From the NCBI RefSeq assembly GCF_029931775.1, contig NC_079325.1:53862286-53926285 (forward strand): a stretch of 64,000 bases of DNA, written 5' to 3'. Of this stretch, positions 46,801-55,798 are shown one piece after another. Below the pieces are notes generated by a model that worked only from the letters and a program-made list of their open reading frames with translations, was not told the origin of the DNA and did not search any database. The translations under genes and the position numbers were made by a program. Position 1 is the stretch's first letter; each line of letters begins with the position of its first letter. The DNA is from Euleptes europaea (Eukaryota; Chordata; Lepidosauria; Squamata; Sphaerodactylidae).

Positions 46801-49800
46801 AAGAATTTTTTTTTTAAGTCCTTATTTGACATCTGAAATTTAGTAAGCCAGAGTGGTGCAGTGGTTAAAAGCAATGGTTTGGAACAGTGGAGTCTAATCT
46901 GGAGAACTGGGTTTGATTCCCCACTCCTTCACATGAAGCCAGCTTGGGCTAGTCACAGTTCTCTTAGAGCTCTCTCAGCCCCACCTACCTAACAGGGTAT
47001 CTGTTGTGGGGAAGGGCAAACCAATTTGATTCTCCCTTAAGTAGTAGAGAAAGTCAGCATATAAAAACCAACTCTTCTCCTTCTTCTAAGTGAACTGATT
47101 GAGGGAAGAAAGTCTCGAGTTGAATCTGATTGCTGGCGTGGCAGCCATCAAGCTGAGAAACACTGATGTTGTTGAAAGCCAAGTTTCTAGTCCTCATAAA
47201 CGAAGAGAAAAAACTTTTAAAAGGTGTGGGGGGAAACGTCCTAGATAAGTAAATGTGTGCATCGTGCTTTCACTACCTTGTTGCTCTGGAAGTTGTGAGA
47301 TATATGCTTTAGGTATTTTTTGAGTGTACACCTTAAAAAGGTATTGCACAAGCCATAAAACTAGACATTCATGTCTGTTTTGCATAATATCTAGATACTG
47401 GGGTAATTGTTTTTAATCTTGCTTCTCAACAAAAAAAATAAATTGGTTTCCCAAAACTGCTCCCAGGAGTCAAAGATCTAATTTGGATGATACAGAATTC
47501 GATGCAAAATGCTCTGGGGGACAGAGAGCTCTCAGATGAGCTATGGCCCCGCATGGCAGAAAGGAAGCTGGCTGTTGCCTGCCCTCCCTCTGGCCCCATG
47601 GGTGGGAGTTGGAAGTTAGTAGCAGGCTGGGGGGTAATCTTAAATTAGATGGAATTGGATGCTGATTTTCTTGCTTGCTGGGTCAATTCTGCCGTTCCAT
47701 TTCAATCTCTTTGTTTCCCAGAATGCACCAAACAAACAACGCCAGATTCCTAGACCTGTTGTGGAGACACATCCTGTCCCTCTTCCTCCTAACAGTGGCC
47801 TTCCTAGTCTCATACAGCAGGTGCGGAGTCTCTGTTTATCATTAGTGCCTTCGGGATACGGATTACAGTTGGCATGAGCACATTGGGGTCGGGTCTGAAT
47901 TGACCAAAATTCTGGGGCCAGCAGGGGCCGTGTGGATAGAGAATTTGTCTTAGGTTCTGAAAGGCCTAAGGGGGAGGGGCTGTGGCTCAGTGGTAGAGAA
48001 TCTTTTTTGCATGCAGAAGGTCCCCGGCATCTCCAGTTAAAGGAACTAGGCAAGTAGGTGATGTGAAAGACCTCTGCCTGAGACCCTGGAGAGCCGCTGC
48101 CTGTCTGAGTAGGCAATACTGACTTTGATGGACCGATGGTCTGATTCAGTATAAGACAGCTTCATGTGTCATATGTCCAAGGCCTGCGTTCAGGTTCCAC
48201 CCCTGCTACAGAAATGCTGCAAGTCATGCTTAGCCCCTCTTCTATTTAATTATATATTTAAGTGTTTATATCCTGCATTTTTTGAAAAGGATGCAAAGCA
48301 GCTTACAGAAAAACACATAAATAAACCAGGGTACATCAGACAAATGAAAAACCAAAACAAGTATACTTCAGAACAGTGCTGGATTCATTGGGTGGCTTGA
48401 TTGAAGTCACAGGCTGTGAGCCATGGGGCTAAGAACCAAAGGGCTTTGGTTCACGCCTCTGGCCATACCCAAGCTGTATAAAGATACCTAAGACAGGAAG
48501 GGTGAAAGCAGTCCTCTTCAGCAGAAGAGCCCTGCTGGATCAGTCCAGAGGCCTGCATTCAGTAGTATGCAATCTGATGGGAAACCTACAAGCAGGGTGG
48601 GAAGGTTGGTGCTCTTAACTGCCTCTGAAAATGGAGGTTCCGCTTTATGCCTTCGTGGTGAAGAGTTGTGGACAGAGCATGATTTTCTTTAATTTTGTAA
48701 AAGAGCATCCCTGCTGGATCAGGCCAATGGTTTGTCTAGTCCAGCATCTTGTTTCCGGCAATAGGAAGACAACCCGGAAACTACAACCGGTTCAGAATGT
48801 GGCAGCTCCAGAATTGTCGGCCTAGCTGCCAGGAACATATATTGCCCTTCTTGAAACAGCTTCATTGGCTGCCAGTCTGTTTCCAAGTTCGATTCAGGGT
48901 GCTGGTTATGATCTTTAAGGCCCATAATGACCTGGGACCTACGTATTTGAAGGGCCATCTCCTTCCGTATGGCCCTGTGTGCCAGCTACAGTCATCAGGC
49001 AGCCATGTGTTCGCTATTCCACCCATCTGGCATCGACCAGAGCCCAGGCCTTCTTCATCGTGGCCCCTGCTCTGTAGAGTGGGCTCCCTGAAGAGGTGAG
49101 AAGGGGCCCCTCCTTGGAGATCTTCAGGAGCCGCTGCAAGACCTGCTTGATTGCTAGGGCTTTTGAATGGTGGACATCTTTTGAGAAGGGGAAGTGGGGG
49201 GAGAGATTTGGGGTTTGCTATTTTATTTCTGGTGTTAACTAGAAATATTTTAACTATTATTGTAACCCTCGGCTGGCGAGTTCAGTGAGCTTGCCAGCCC
49301 AGATCGAGAGTGGGGGTTGGTTGCCTCGGCTGGCTCAGGGGCAGGATAAGAGCTCTCAAAAGGCCAGATCCAGCCCGCGGGCCATATGTTTGACACCCCT
49401 GGTTTAGAGGCTTAGAAAATGATGCAAGGTATAGAGAAGGGGGGGAGAGATATAAATGTTCTAATAAATAACTAATAAAAAGTAGCCAACTGCATACCCC
49501 CAGATGGCTCACAAGCCAGGCAGGAAAACACGGGCCCTCTCCTACTGTTCTGCCCAGCAGCTGGCACTCAGAGGTTCACTGCCTCTGAACTTGGAAGTTC
49601 CATTTAGCCATCAGGCCAATAGCCGTTGATAATCAGCTGGATGTAATGGTTAGAGAGCCAGACTAGGATCTGGAAGACCCACGTTTGACTCCTTGCTCTA
49701 CAACGGAAGCTTACTGGGTGACCTTGGGACAGTCATTCTCATAGACTAATCTAACTTACAAGGTTGTTGTGAGGAACAAATGGGAGAGAGGAGAATGATG

Positions 49801-52800
49801 TAAGCAGCTGTGGTGTGCCTGTTCAGGAGAAAAGCAGGGTCTAAATATATAAACACATGATTAAATCTATCCTTCATTGAATTTGCGTAATTGCCTTTCA
49901 AACCTATCTAAGCCAATGGCTACCAACACATCTTATGGTGATAAATTCTGTCTAAAATGTCCTACCAGCAGTTTTTATTGGGTGACCCCCCAACATCTGT
50001 TGTTACAGGATAGAAGAAAAAAAAATCTCCCCCCCCTTCTCTATACCTTGTATCATTTTCTAAGCCTCTAAACCAGGGGTGTCAAACATATGGCCCACGG
50101 GCTGGATCTGGCCCTTTGAGAGCTCTTATCCTGCCCCCGAGCCAGCCGAGGCAACCAATCCCCACTCTCGATCTGGGCTGGCAAGCTCACTGTGAACTCG
50201 CCAGCTGAGGCAGCCTTTCCCCCCTGCCCATCCCAATCTGGGCAGGCGAGGCATGACTGGCCCAACCGAGTAACAGTTATGTCATATCCAGCCCTCGTAA
50301 CAAATGCGTTTGACACCCCTGCTCTACAGTCTCCCCGTCTGTAATCCAGGAGTCATGGTGAGCAACCGTAGCAATTTTGTTGGGAAGACTTTGGGTGCTG
50401 TTGGCCAGGAGATTTTCTATAGCCCAGAGGCAGTTTTTGTGTTCGGAAGCTTGGTGGGGTACCTAAATGAGTCAATCGGTAATCATGGGCAGGCGTTTAC
50501 CTAAAGGGAAGCTGACCCTCTGCTTCTGATGTTCCCATAAACTGTGCTGCTACAGTGGGATTGCTGAATGCTAACATCTTGGAGACAGTTTGGAAAGGTG
50601 GGGTTGAGACCTATTAAATCAAATAAACACCCCTACTTTTTCCAGAAACCCCCCCCTTAAATGTTGGCCACTAAAAGAGGGGAGGGGCCAGGACTCGGTG
50701 GAAGAGCTTGTGGCTGGCATGTGGAAGGCTACAGGTTCAGTTCCTATATCATCACTTAAAGGATCTTCCCATAGAAGGTATAGGGACCGTTTTCGTGTTC
50801 TGTGTTCATTTTTCCCACTTGGGAATCATTCCAAATACACTCCAACAGACAAAGAATGGGCCCTTGAAGCGGAGATAGCCATTGGGGTGGCCATCTTGTG
50901 GTGCTCTTAGGAAACTGGCAGGCTGGCTTTCATTGAGGGAGGAGCTGTGACGCAATCTCTTCTTGATCCCTCTTCTCCCATCCCGGCAACACAGGGTCTA
51001 CCTGATGTACCACACCTGGAGCCAAGTTGCGTATGGAGGGGTTGTGGGAAGCATCATGGCCGTAGTGTGGTTTGTCTTCACACAGGAGATCTTAACGCCG
51101 TTGTTCCCACGGATAGCTGCGTGGTGAGTCCTCCTTCTCTCCCTTTGGATTTCCCTTTTTCGGGCTAACCTACACATTCAGCAAAATTGAGGGGCAAAGC
51201 TTTCCTTGGGACCGTGCTGCCAGGGGTGCCTGTGGGCTGCAGGTGTGAATGCTCCTCCGTAAGAAAAATAAAATCTGTGCACATGGAAAAATAGCATGTC
51301 GGGGCTGGAGAGGCATGGCACATGGAGAATCACAACGCTGAATGTAGAGCAGGGCTGAGCCCTGTACTTGCGTGTACAGTTTTCCTTTGCTTTCCTTACG
51401 AGGAACGCTGGTTGCTTTCCTTATGAGAAACGCTGGTCGTTACTCATTTCCATGCAGCTGCCTCTTTCTGGACCTTGCTCCAAGGATCAGTAAACATACT
51501 TTTCCCCTGGGAACCTCTAATCCTTGTGCCCACCCCTTCAAACCTTTATTTTCCTAGTTCTGTATGTATCGGGGTTTGTGTGTTTTCCTGTGAGTGTGTA
51601 TACAAATTTGATTATTTTTAATAAAACCCTTAAAATTTATAAAAGCTGCTTTATTGAGAACTTTTTCCACTGATGCGTTCATCTGCGTAAAAATAGGTTT
51701 AAAGATCCCCATGCCAACCTCTCGCAAAACTAATTTCCCCCAATAAAAGGAGACCCCTGTATTTGGCGAAACACTGAGTCAGTCCCTGGCATCTCTCTCT
51801 CTCTCAAAAAAAAATTTGAGTAGCAAGTTTAGGTATCTGGAGTCCCTGGAAATAGCCACCGATCAGTGTAGACAATAGTCATTCAAAAAACTTTTATACT
51901 GATTTTCTTAAGTGAATCCCATGGTCTGGCATGCTAGATGGCAGGCATGGACCGCAACTCAGTGGTAGCAGATCTGCATTGTATGTGTAAGGTGCCAGGT
52001 TCAGGCCCCAGAATCTCCAGTTAAAAGGATCTCAAGTAGCAGGCTCTGGGGGAAGGTTTTCCTCTACCAAAGGCCCTGGAGAGCCGCTCCCAGTCAGAAC
52101 ATGCAGCACTGTACCACATGGACCAGTGGTGTGATTCTGAATGGGGCAGCTTCCTTGAGCAGAGGTCCCTGGCTAAAACAACTGGATTTGAGTGCACTAG
52201 GACCTTAAGGGCCAACAAAATTTTTGGGGTATGATATGAGCTTTTGAGAGTCAAAGCTCAGATAAAGCAAGTAGTTGGACCAGCCTTCCTTTAGCTCTTT
52301 GAGCATAACGAATGTTTGCCAGACTCTGTGTTTTATTTAGGTTGTATTTTTCATGCCTTGGTGTTATATCAATTCCCACACCTTGGATTCTGGGTTACCG
52401 ATGATGATATTTATACATTGCTGAGATGGGTTTAAAAAATGGATCAATGCATAGTAATTGATTCTAGGTTCTTGTAAACATCCACATAACTTTGCCTTTT
52501 CTGTCTTTTTCTCCCTCCCACCTCCTTTCCTTGGCTTTTCCAGGCCAATATCAGAGTTCTTCTTAATCCGAGATACCAGTCTCATCCCAAACATCCTATG
52601 GTTTGAATACACAGTCACCAGAACAGAAGCAAGGTGAGAGTTCTTCTACAAACAGAAAAAGCGCCCGGTGCACCAGTCATGCGCCAGCCCCTCCCCTCCA
52701 CCGTACGCACTGGGGTCCCATGGCCTGAGTCTGTAGAGTCGTCGTGCCTCTCAGACGCGGTTGTGCTGCAGAGGTTCTCTCCTTCTCTGCCGTGTCCAGC

Positions 52801-53638
52801 TACTGTAGGAGAGGCTGTGTGTTTTGCCTGTTGCAAAGATGCCGTCAAAAATGGCATCTCTGCGGCCAGGTATTTGGGGTGGGAGCAGAGTTGGTAATCA
52901 GGAAGTGCACAGTCTGTTTTTCTTCTGGTTCACTGCTGGAAGAAGAGGCTGGAAGTCTTAAGTTTCTGCTTCTGCTCTACATGCATCACACAATAGAAAG
53001 CCTGGGGAGGGGGCGGGGCGGACGTAGCAGTCTTCCATCTTCACACCAAGTCAAACCACAGATAAAGGACCTACACTTCCTCTGGGGCTGTAGAACTGCA
53101 GCTGTTGTCTTTCAACCAAAGTGGCAATTCTATTTAAGTGTGCCTCCCCAAACAGGGAAGATTTGGGAAGGGGTTGAATACCAGTATCGTAAGCCAGGCC
53201 CAGAACGGACCTGGAGGCATCCCTCCTCCTGTTGTGCTCTTTCTCTTTCTCTCCCCTTCCCTACAAGGTTATGCTATAGGGTTGCCAACCTCCAGGTGGT
53301 CTCCAGGCGACAGAGATTAGTTCACCTGGAGAAAAGGGCTGCTTTGGCAGTTGGACTCTGTGGCATTGAAGTCCGTCCCCTCTCCAAACCCCGCCCTCCT
53401 CAGTCTCCATCCCCAAAATCTCCAGGTGTTTCCCAACCCAGAGCTGGCAACCCTATTGTCCTAGGCTAAGCAGAGTCAAACCTATCGTCATCCAACTTGA
53501 GCCCCAAGCTATGGCATGACAGAGGGGCAGGGCAATAAAAATACCCGAAAATATTTAAGAAGTCTTGTCTTCTCCTCCCCACCCCATCCCTGGCCTTGCA
53601 GGACCCGACAGCGTAAGCTGGGCACGAAGCTTCAGTGA
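25887..53638 (+). CDS. DOLPP1: DOLPP1 (dolichyldiphosphatase 1), complete, eight exons
   Basis: DOLPP1 is an ER membrane enzyme that removes one phosphate from dolichyl pyrophosphate on the lumenal side, recycling the lipid carrier used for N-glycosylation (family knowledge). Exons: 25887-25962, 39131-39231, 41165-41249, 42964-43063, 47722-47820, 50995-51123, 52544-52633 and 53602-53638 (TGA). They sum to 717 bases, 238 residues plus stop, the same length as human. PAP2 motifs are intact: K77 with R84-P85 in [10 protein letters not shown]100-S101-S102-H103 in PSSHSQF, S153-R154, and H160 in YHTWSQV. Hydrophobic segments lie near residues 33-50, 106-120, 138-152 and 164-182. The ATG was chosen because [10 protein letters not shown] mirrors the family's N-terminus. 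All introns are GT/AG with matching phases. Intron 1 is 13.2 kb, inflated by repeats. Confidence 0.97.
26121..26190. promoter_or_regulatory. Paired NRF1-like sites in DOLPP1 intron 1
   Basis: The palindromic core GCGCATGCGT occurs at 26121-26130 and again at 26181-26190, exactly 60 bp apart and 159-228 bp after the end of exon 1. It matches the NRF1 core (TGCGCATGCGCA). The surrounding sequence is still CpG-rich, so this may be the downstream part of the promoter. Confidence 0.5.
26549..26681. repeat. Foldback copy of repeat family F with target duplication
   Basis: The plus-strand part gtagccgtgttagtctgttt leads to agggcaagagtccagtagca..., followed after an 18-bp loop by its own reverse complement (ggtgctactggactcttgcc). 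The stem is about 38 bp. CTCTCTGGGCAGT lies directly before and after, consistent with a retroposition-type target duplication. Confidence 0.65.
26820..27000 (+). repeat. Diverged SINE family A copy
   Basis: Motif order gatcccaagttcatcttgat, gggaaagatccttctctgct, gagagctgctgac and catggactgattg follows family A. Old. Confidence 0.4.
27549..27745 (+). repeat. SINE family A, diverged
   Basis: gggccatagttctgtggcag (A box), gggaaagaccccttcctgaa, and the 3' end cataaggcggcttcatatgt. Confidence 0.6.
27880..28292 (+). mobile_element. L2/L3-type LINE 3' remnant
   Basis: It contains ctgagtcctggaactgcctg (cf. 'LWNSLP') and gcttcagggcagggaccttt, and ends gatgggtgctatacaaataa, the usual L2/L3-MIR tail form. 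Old and broken. Confidence 0.5.
28364..28580. mobile_element. hAT-like MITE (TAGGGTTGCCAAC ends)
   Basis: It starts tagggttgccaac and ends gttggcaaccata. The flanking 8-mers atacaaat (28356-28363) and gtccaaat (28581-28588) agree at six of eight bases. The interior matches the copy at 53277 (gatctccag, ggctgctttgg). Confidence 0.7.
28600..29540. other. DOLPP1 intron 1 segment without identified features
   Basis: No coding or recognisable repeat sequence. It contains short homopolymers (a c-run near 29041, a t-run near 29271). Confidence 0.4.
29547..29750 (-). repeat. tRNA-derived SINE (family C)
   Basis: Reverse: cttcatttatatgctgcctt, cccagttggggaaccaaaga, caatcctgtgaggtagctga and a head ending ctctacaccacactggctct. 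Nearly full length. Confidence 0.7.
29760..31790. other. DOLPP1 intron 1 segment without identified features
   Basis: Nothing supportable except a short direct repeat, ttatattttgtaatct, twice at about 30299-30333. Confidence 0.4.
31796..32290 (-). mobile_element. L2-like LINE 3' region, carrying a tiny LINE insertion
   Basis: The 3' tail (tttatttatttgcaaaatct, cccacctttctgctcttcca) and the C-terminal remnant, reverse of cttcacccgctggcagaaga and agttccagagctttggtgcc, match the copy at 18165. It is split at 31975-32029 by a 55-bp insertion. Confidence 0.6.
31975..32029 (+). mobile_element. 55-bp LINE 3' end with 13-bp target duplication
   Basis: The insert ends gacaataaactttatcacta, like a LINE tail. 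It is flanked by aaaaacagcaatt at 31962-31974 and 32030-32042, an exact duplication. This is an extreme 5' truncation. Confidence 0.65.
32472..32689 (+). repeat. tRNA-derived SINE (family A), full length
   Basis: Head ccatggctcagtggtagatc, B box ggttcaatccccggcatctc, 3' end gaaggcagcttcatgtgg. A 29-bp tandem duplication (32683-32711 and 32712-32738) begins at its 3' end. Confidence 0.8.
34010..34207 (+). mobile_element. CR1 LINE fragment, plus strand
   Basis: The frame reads [20 protein letters not shown] and [14 protein letters not shown]1 ORF2 C-terminal region. It stops exactly where the reverse-oriented CR1 piece begins. Its first bases (cccttgtacaaatct) equal those of the CR1 fragment at 61437. 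Confidence 0.75.
34208..34717 (-). mobile_element. CR1 LINE 3' end, minus strand
   Basis: The minus strand reads [20 protein letters not shown] and [20 protein letters not shown], then the CR1 3' UTR ending in repeated ttcttatg (cataagaacataag on +). The 3' terminus is intact. Confidence 0.8.
34718..34872 (+). mobile_element. CR1 reverse-transcriptase piece, inverted relative to its 3' end
   Basis: Plus strand: [20 protein letters not shown], then [20 protein letters not shown], the N-terminal RT region of CR1. It joins the minus-strand 3' segment head to head, as twin priming produces. Confidence 0.75.
34868..35080. repeat. Imperfect minisatellite, about 62-bp unit
   Basis: ggctgtcattcca recurs about seven times, alternating a short spacer (cccctggg) with a longer one (gtcccagaacacttctgct). 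Roughly three higher-order units. Internal to the hAT-like element 33517-35613. Confidence 0.65.
35830..37960. other. DOLPP1 intron 1 segment, mostly unassigned
   Basis: A possible old SINE family A copy lies near 37290-37420 (cctgccagtcacagcaggca, caacggtctgactcag). The rest shows no gene or clear repeat. Confidence 0.35.
37976..38292 (+). repeat. tRNA-derived SINE (family B), full length
   Basis: Head gcgtggtgtagtgtttaaga, two modules with gattccccactcctccacat, then ggtgaccttgggctagtcac and the tail tcggcatataaaaaccaact plus (ttc)n. Confidence 0.8.
38748..38972 (-). repeat. 5S-rRNA-derived SINE, reverse
   Basis: The minus strand gives a 5S-like gatctcggaagctaagcaaa and ttggatgagagacc (internal pol III control region), then a body and a BovB-like tail with gggtgaccatgagtcggttg. 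It lies just upstream of DOLPP1 exon 2. Confidence 0.8.
39413..39722 (-). repeat. Sauria-type SINE (family D), reverse
   Basis: The minus strand: head catggcacagagtggtaagc, B box gagttcgaacccgatggaag, body gtagccggctcaaggttgac, and the BovB-like tail cggtgcttgcacaggggact. It lies in DOLPP1 intron 2. Confidence 0.8.
40597..40900 (+). repeat. tRNA-derived SINE (family B), full length
   Basis: Head tgtagcatagtggttaagag, two ccccactcctccac-type modules, then aagcggctttgagactcctt and tttttcttcttc. Confidence 0.8.
41687..42112 (-). mobile_element. CR1 LINE fragment, 3' part
   Basis: It opens tagaatcatagaaatcatag, the reversed CR1 terminus with its short repeats, and continues through gaggaagcctgttccactga as at 3066. 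It abuts an L2 remnant in the opposite orientation. Confidence 0.75.
42113..42420 (+). mobile_element. L2-like LINE remnant
   Basis: Plus strand: cttcattggcttctgctcaa (LHWLLLNSQ) and gactctgggaaatccctcct correspond to the 'LHWLPV...LWNSLP' region of L2. Broken by frameshifts. Confidence 0.55.
42445..42765. mobile_element. hAT-like MITE with perfect 8-bp target duplication
   Basis: The ends are CAGGTTCCCAATC and ATGGGGACCCCTG. GTTTAATT flanks it at 42437-42444 and 42766-42773. A truncated relative is at 55495-55798. 321 bp, in DOLPP1 intron 3. Confidence 0.8.
43420..43622 (+). repeat. 5S-rRNA-derived SINE
   Basis: gcagctaagcagggtcagcc and ctggttagtatttgggtggg reproduce the 5S A box and C box. 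The tail atggggtcgctagaaagctg with acttgacggcactttac is BovB-like. It lies in DOLPP1 intron 4. Confidence 0.85.
44554..46108. repeat. 304-bp tandem array, five full units plus partial
   Basis: Units start (at gtgggcagtttcc) at 44564, 44868, 45172, 45476 and 45780, each exactly 304 bp apart; a partial sixth from 46084 ends at about 46108. Units differ at only a few sites (aaagattcagcagtgct or atagattcagcagttct; ggttcc or ggtttc; cacagaag or cacaaaag). Each contains AATAAA and an acceptor-like ctgtctcacgttggcag. It lies in DOLPP1 intron 4. Not coding: 304 is not divisible by 3, so any ORF ends within about a unit. Confidence 0.95.
46848..47088 (+). repeat. tRNA-derived SINE (family B), one module missing
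   Basis: Head gagtggtgcagtggttaaaa and only one tctggagaactgggtttgat module, then gtagagaaagtcagcatata and (ttc)n. Confidence 0.75.
47971..48172 (+). repeat. tRNA-derived SINE (family A)
   Basis: Head ctgtggctcagtggtagaga, body gtaggtgatgtgaaagacct, end ataagacagcttcatgtgtc. The B box has lost the 'caggttcaat' stretch. Confidence 0.8.
48770..49262 (+). mobile_element. L2-like LINE 3' region
   Basis: Plus strand reads [20 protein letters not shown] and [13 protein letters not shown], clear L2 ORF2 C-terminal sequence, followed by degraded 'GSLKR' and a 3' UTR. Frameshifted. Confidence 0.7.
49636..49860 (+). repeat. tRNA-derived SINE (family C)
   Basis: ggatgtaatggttagagagc, gactaggatctggaagaccc, caaggttgttgtgaggaaca and agcagggtctaaatatata follow family C on the plus strand. 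It lies in the spacer of the inverted duplication. Confidence 0.7.
49862..50073 (-). mobile_element. Diverged CR1-like LINE segment
   Basis: The minus strand gives agaggcttagaaaatgatac and cattggcttagataggtttg, in CR1 order but degraded. The hAT-like element at 50074 is inserted at its edge. Confidence 0.4.
50074..50321. mobile_element. hAT-like MITE (CAGGGGTGTCAAAC ends)
   Basis: The ends are caggggtgtcaaac and gtttgacacccctg, exact inverted repeats. The flanking 8-mers ctctaaac and ctctacag agree at six of eight. A partial inverted copy is at 49267-49410. Confidence 0.8.
50676..50775 (+). repeat. SINE family A, 5' part only
   Basis: ggggaggggccaggactcgg and gctacaggttcagttcct are a mutated A/B-box head; the 3' half is missing. 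Confidence 0.5.
51947..52165 (+). repeat. SINE family A, diverged
   Basis: ggaccgcaactcagtggtag, ggtgccaggttcaggcccca, ccctggagagccgctcccag and ggggcagcttcctt follow the family in order. Confidence 0.6.
52178..52265 (+). repeat. Repeat family F, short copy
   Basis: gcactaggaccttaagggcc, then gagcttttgagagtcaaagc. Same motif order as 11518-11610. Confidence 0.5.
53277..53455. mobile_element. hAT-like MITE (TAGGGTTGCCAAC ends)
   Basis: The ends are tagggttgccaac and gctggcaacccta. The flanks ttatgcta (53269-53276) and ttgtccta (53456-53463) match at six of eight. It lies in the last DOLPP1 intron, about 145 bp before exon 8. Confidence 0.7.
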
Positions 53639-54880
53639 ACTTGGGAAGCTCCGGAAGTGAACTGCACGACTCTATCGACCAGTGTGGGGCCAGACGAGAG
53701 ACCTGTACAGAGAAGCGGAGGAGGCTTTTAAGAGATGGACCAAAAAGAACAAGCAGGGACCAGGTCCTGAAGACCCAGAGGCCTTGACGACAAGCTGGCC
53801 ACTCCTCGCTGCATGCTGGGAACTGGACCAGAGCAGAATCCATTTATACTGCAGCTGCACAGCGTTGGTTGGGATCTGACCCTCTTTTGGGGGCACAATC
53901 CACCAAGGGATGTTTCTTGCACAAGCCCCCCCCCCAGTGAACGGGAGAGGGCCACAAGCCTCTTTCTTGTGCAGCTCCCGTTCCTCTCGAAACAAGGGCT
54001 TCTGTAAGACCCAACTCTGGTAGGTTGTGCCTGTGATTTTGGAAGTCAGGGGAAGGGAAATGGGGAATCCGTGGAGGATATACCTAGTGTCTTGTTGATA
54101 GGCGGGGATAAGCATATATAGCTCTGTGACTTTTTATTAATTTCCCCACCCCCTTTTTTGCAGCATGAAATATACACATATTTATTATTTTTTTAAAAAC
54201 AGGACTGTTGGTTGCAAAGGCAGGAAAAGGAAGCAGCTGTTAATCATGCATTTTGGAAGGCGGCATGTTTAATCTCCAGTTTGGGGGGCGGGGCGGCGGA
54301 AGTAGCCCCAAGAGGCCTTTTTGTTTTAATTTTCACTTTTCATGACTGTTTGGGACATCCGGGTCCATCTTCGCTGCACTTTGTAACAAAAAGGACTAAA
54401 GGTTTGCTTTTAACACTAGTGACACTTCTGCACGCAAAATGGCACAGGATGGGGTGCACGTAGGGTGTGTGTGTGTGTCAACACAGTGGCAAAACCTGCA
54501 CTACACTATCTTTTTCCCCCTTTCAGATTCTTATCTGTTTACTGGGGACCCCCCCTCTCTCTTTTGTCTAAATTGAGTGCCAAGAACTTGGTCTACATTC
54601 CCAAATGAGATTCTCCTTCTTCTCTCCCCAATAATGTCTACTCAGATTTGAGTATCAAATTTGCTATCTCTTTTTAAAAAAAAAAAACCCTTCCACTAAG
54701 CTCTTATTGCAAATTTTGTTACTGGTTGTTTTAAAATGCAAAAAAAAAAAAAAAAAAAAAAAAAACCCTGAAAGGAAGCTGCTGTTAAGGCATACCCTAT
54801 GTTCTTAATGGTTTAGAATTAGCCCTAAGCTACCCCCAAAACTTTTAAATACTCAATAAAATGTTTTTATGGTCAGCCTG
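53639..54880 (+). other. DOLPP1: DOLPP1 3' UTR (inferred)
   Basis: About 1.2 kb run from the stop to AATAAA at 54855-54860, which is followed by tgt-rich sequence. A run of about 26 adenines ends at 54765, so oligo-dT libraries may misprime there. A Sauria-type SINE begins just beyond, at about 54992. No ORF here looks coding. Confidence 0.7.
54855..54860 (+). terminator. Polyadenylation signal, DOLPP1
   Basis: AATAAA lies 1.2 kb after the DOLPP1 stop and is followed by tttttatggtcagcctgtg, a plausible U/GU-rich downstream element. Confidence 0.65.
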
Positions 54881-54991
54881 TGCCCTGTATTGATTGTTTC
54901 CGAATGTAAAATGTTCCTAAGTTCTTGTCAACCAAATGGATGCGGGAAATCAGTGACCTCATTCCATTTTTACCAGGTTTAATAACTTGTT

Positions 54992-55437
54992 TAGCCCCGT
55001 GGCGCAGAGTGGTAAGCTGCAGTGCTACAGTCCAAGCTCTGCTCATGACCTGAGTTTGATCCCAATGGAAGTTGATTTCAGGTAGCCGGCTCAAGGTTGA
55101 CTCAGCCTTCCATCCTTCCGAGGTCAGTCAAATGAGTACCCAGCTTGCTGGGGGTAAAGGGAAGACAACTGGGGAAGGCAATGGCAAACCACCCCATAAA
55201 ACATAGGGCGGAAATGCATGGTTGCTTTAGCCTCCTTTATTCTGTGTTTCAGCCAGGATTCAGCCAGGATGGAATGCACATTTGGCGAAACATGTTTGAA
55301 TCCTGGCTGAAACGGAATAAAGGAGGCTAAAGCGACCATGCGTTTTTGCCCATTGTCTGACTAGTAAACACTGGGATGTGACGTCACCCCATGGGTCAGG
55401 AATGACCCGGTGCTTGCACAGGGGACTTTACCTTTAA
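54992..55437 (+). repeat. Sauria-type SINE (family D), split by a MITE
   Basis: Head ccccgtggcgcagagtggta, body gtagccggctcaaggttgac, tail gtgcttgcacaggggacttt. The body stops at caccccataaaac and resumes at tgtctgactagtaaacac around the palindrome 55206-55351. Confidence 0.85.
55206..55351. mobile_element. Palindromic MITE, Harbinger/Chompy-like
   Basis: Arms 55206-55261 and 55298-55351 are near-perfect inverted repeats (gggcggaaatgcatggttgc against, reversed, gggcaaaaacgcatggtcgc), with a 36-bp centre. The flanking trinucleotides (cat/cat, or ata/att if one base longer) suggest a 3-bp target duplication. It resembles reptile Chompy elements from memory. Confidence 0.7.
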
Positions 55438-55494
55438 TAACTCATTGTGCCAAAGCAAGATTCACTTTCCAGTTCAAATACACGTCACTCAGCT

Positions 55495-55798
55495 TAGGGC
55501 AGGTGCCTGTGGGAACCTTGGGAATTCTGTCACTGTGATGGGCGCAGGCACAAAATGGCTGCTGCAGGAGGCAGAGCAATCCACAAAATGGCTTCTGCGG
55601 CTTTCCTTCAGTCACAGAGCAGATGCTTGCACTGTGGTGACAGCTGCTGCTGTTTTTACAAATCTGCATAGCCAATCAAATCTCCAGTGGCCCGTCAGAA
55701 TCCTTGCTGGGGAAAAGCCTTATCTGCCCCGCCCACTTTCCAAAAGCACTCGGCGGGCACCAGGAAAGGGGTTAGTGGGCATCATGGTGCTCATGGGC
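55495..55798. mobile_element. hAT-like MITE, truncated relative of 42445-42765
   Basis: Shared interior: cacaaaatggctgctgcagg, ggtgacagctgctgc and ccgcccactttccaaaa. The right end is cut by the family B SINE at 55799. Confidence 0.65.

Larger units (their letters stand above)
49267..50210. repeat. Inverted duplication, 182-bp arms, 578-bp spacer
   Basis: 49267-49448 is the reverse complement of 50027-50210 with few mismatches. Each arm crosses the same junction between a LINE-like flank (ttctctataccttg) and a hAT-like end (CAGGGGTGTCAAAC), so a composite segment was copied and inverted. Confidence 0.75.

Noticed and set aside
52744-53469. 241-codon ORF
   Set aside because: It spans DOLPP1 intron 7 and runs through the MITE at 53277-53455; low-complexity protein with no family resemblance.
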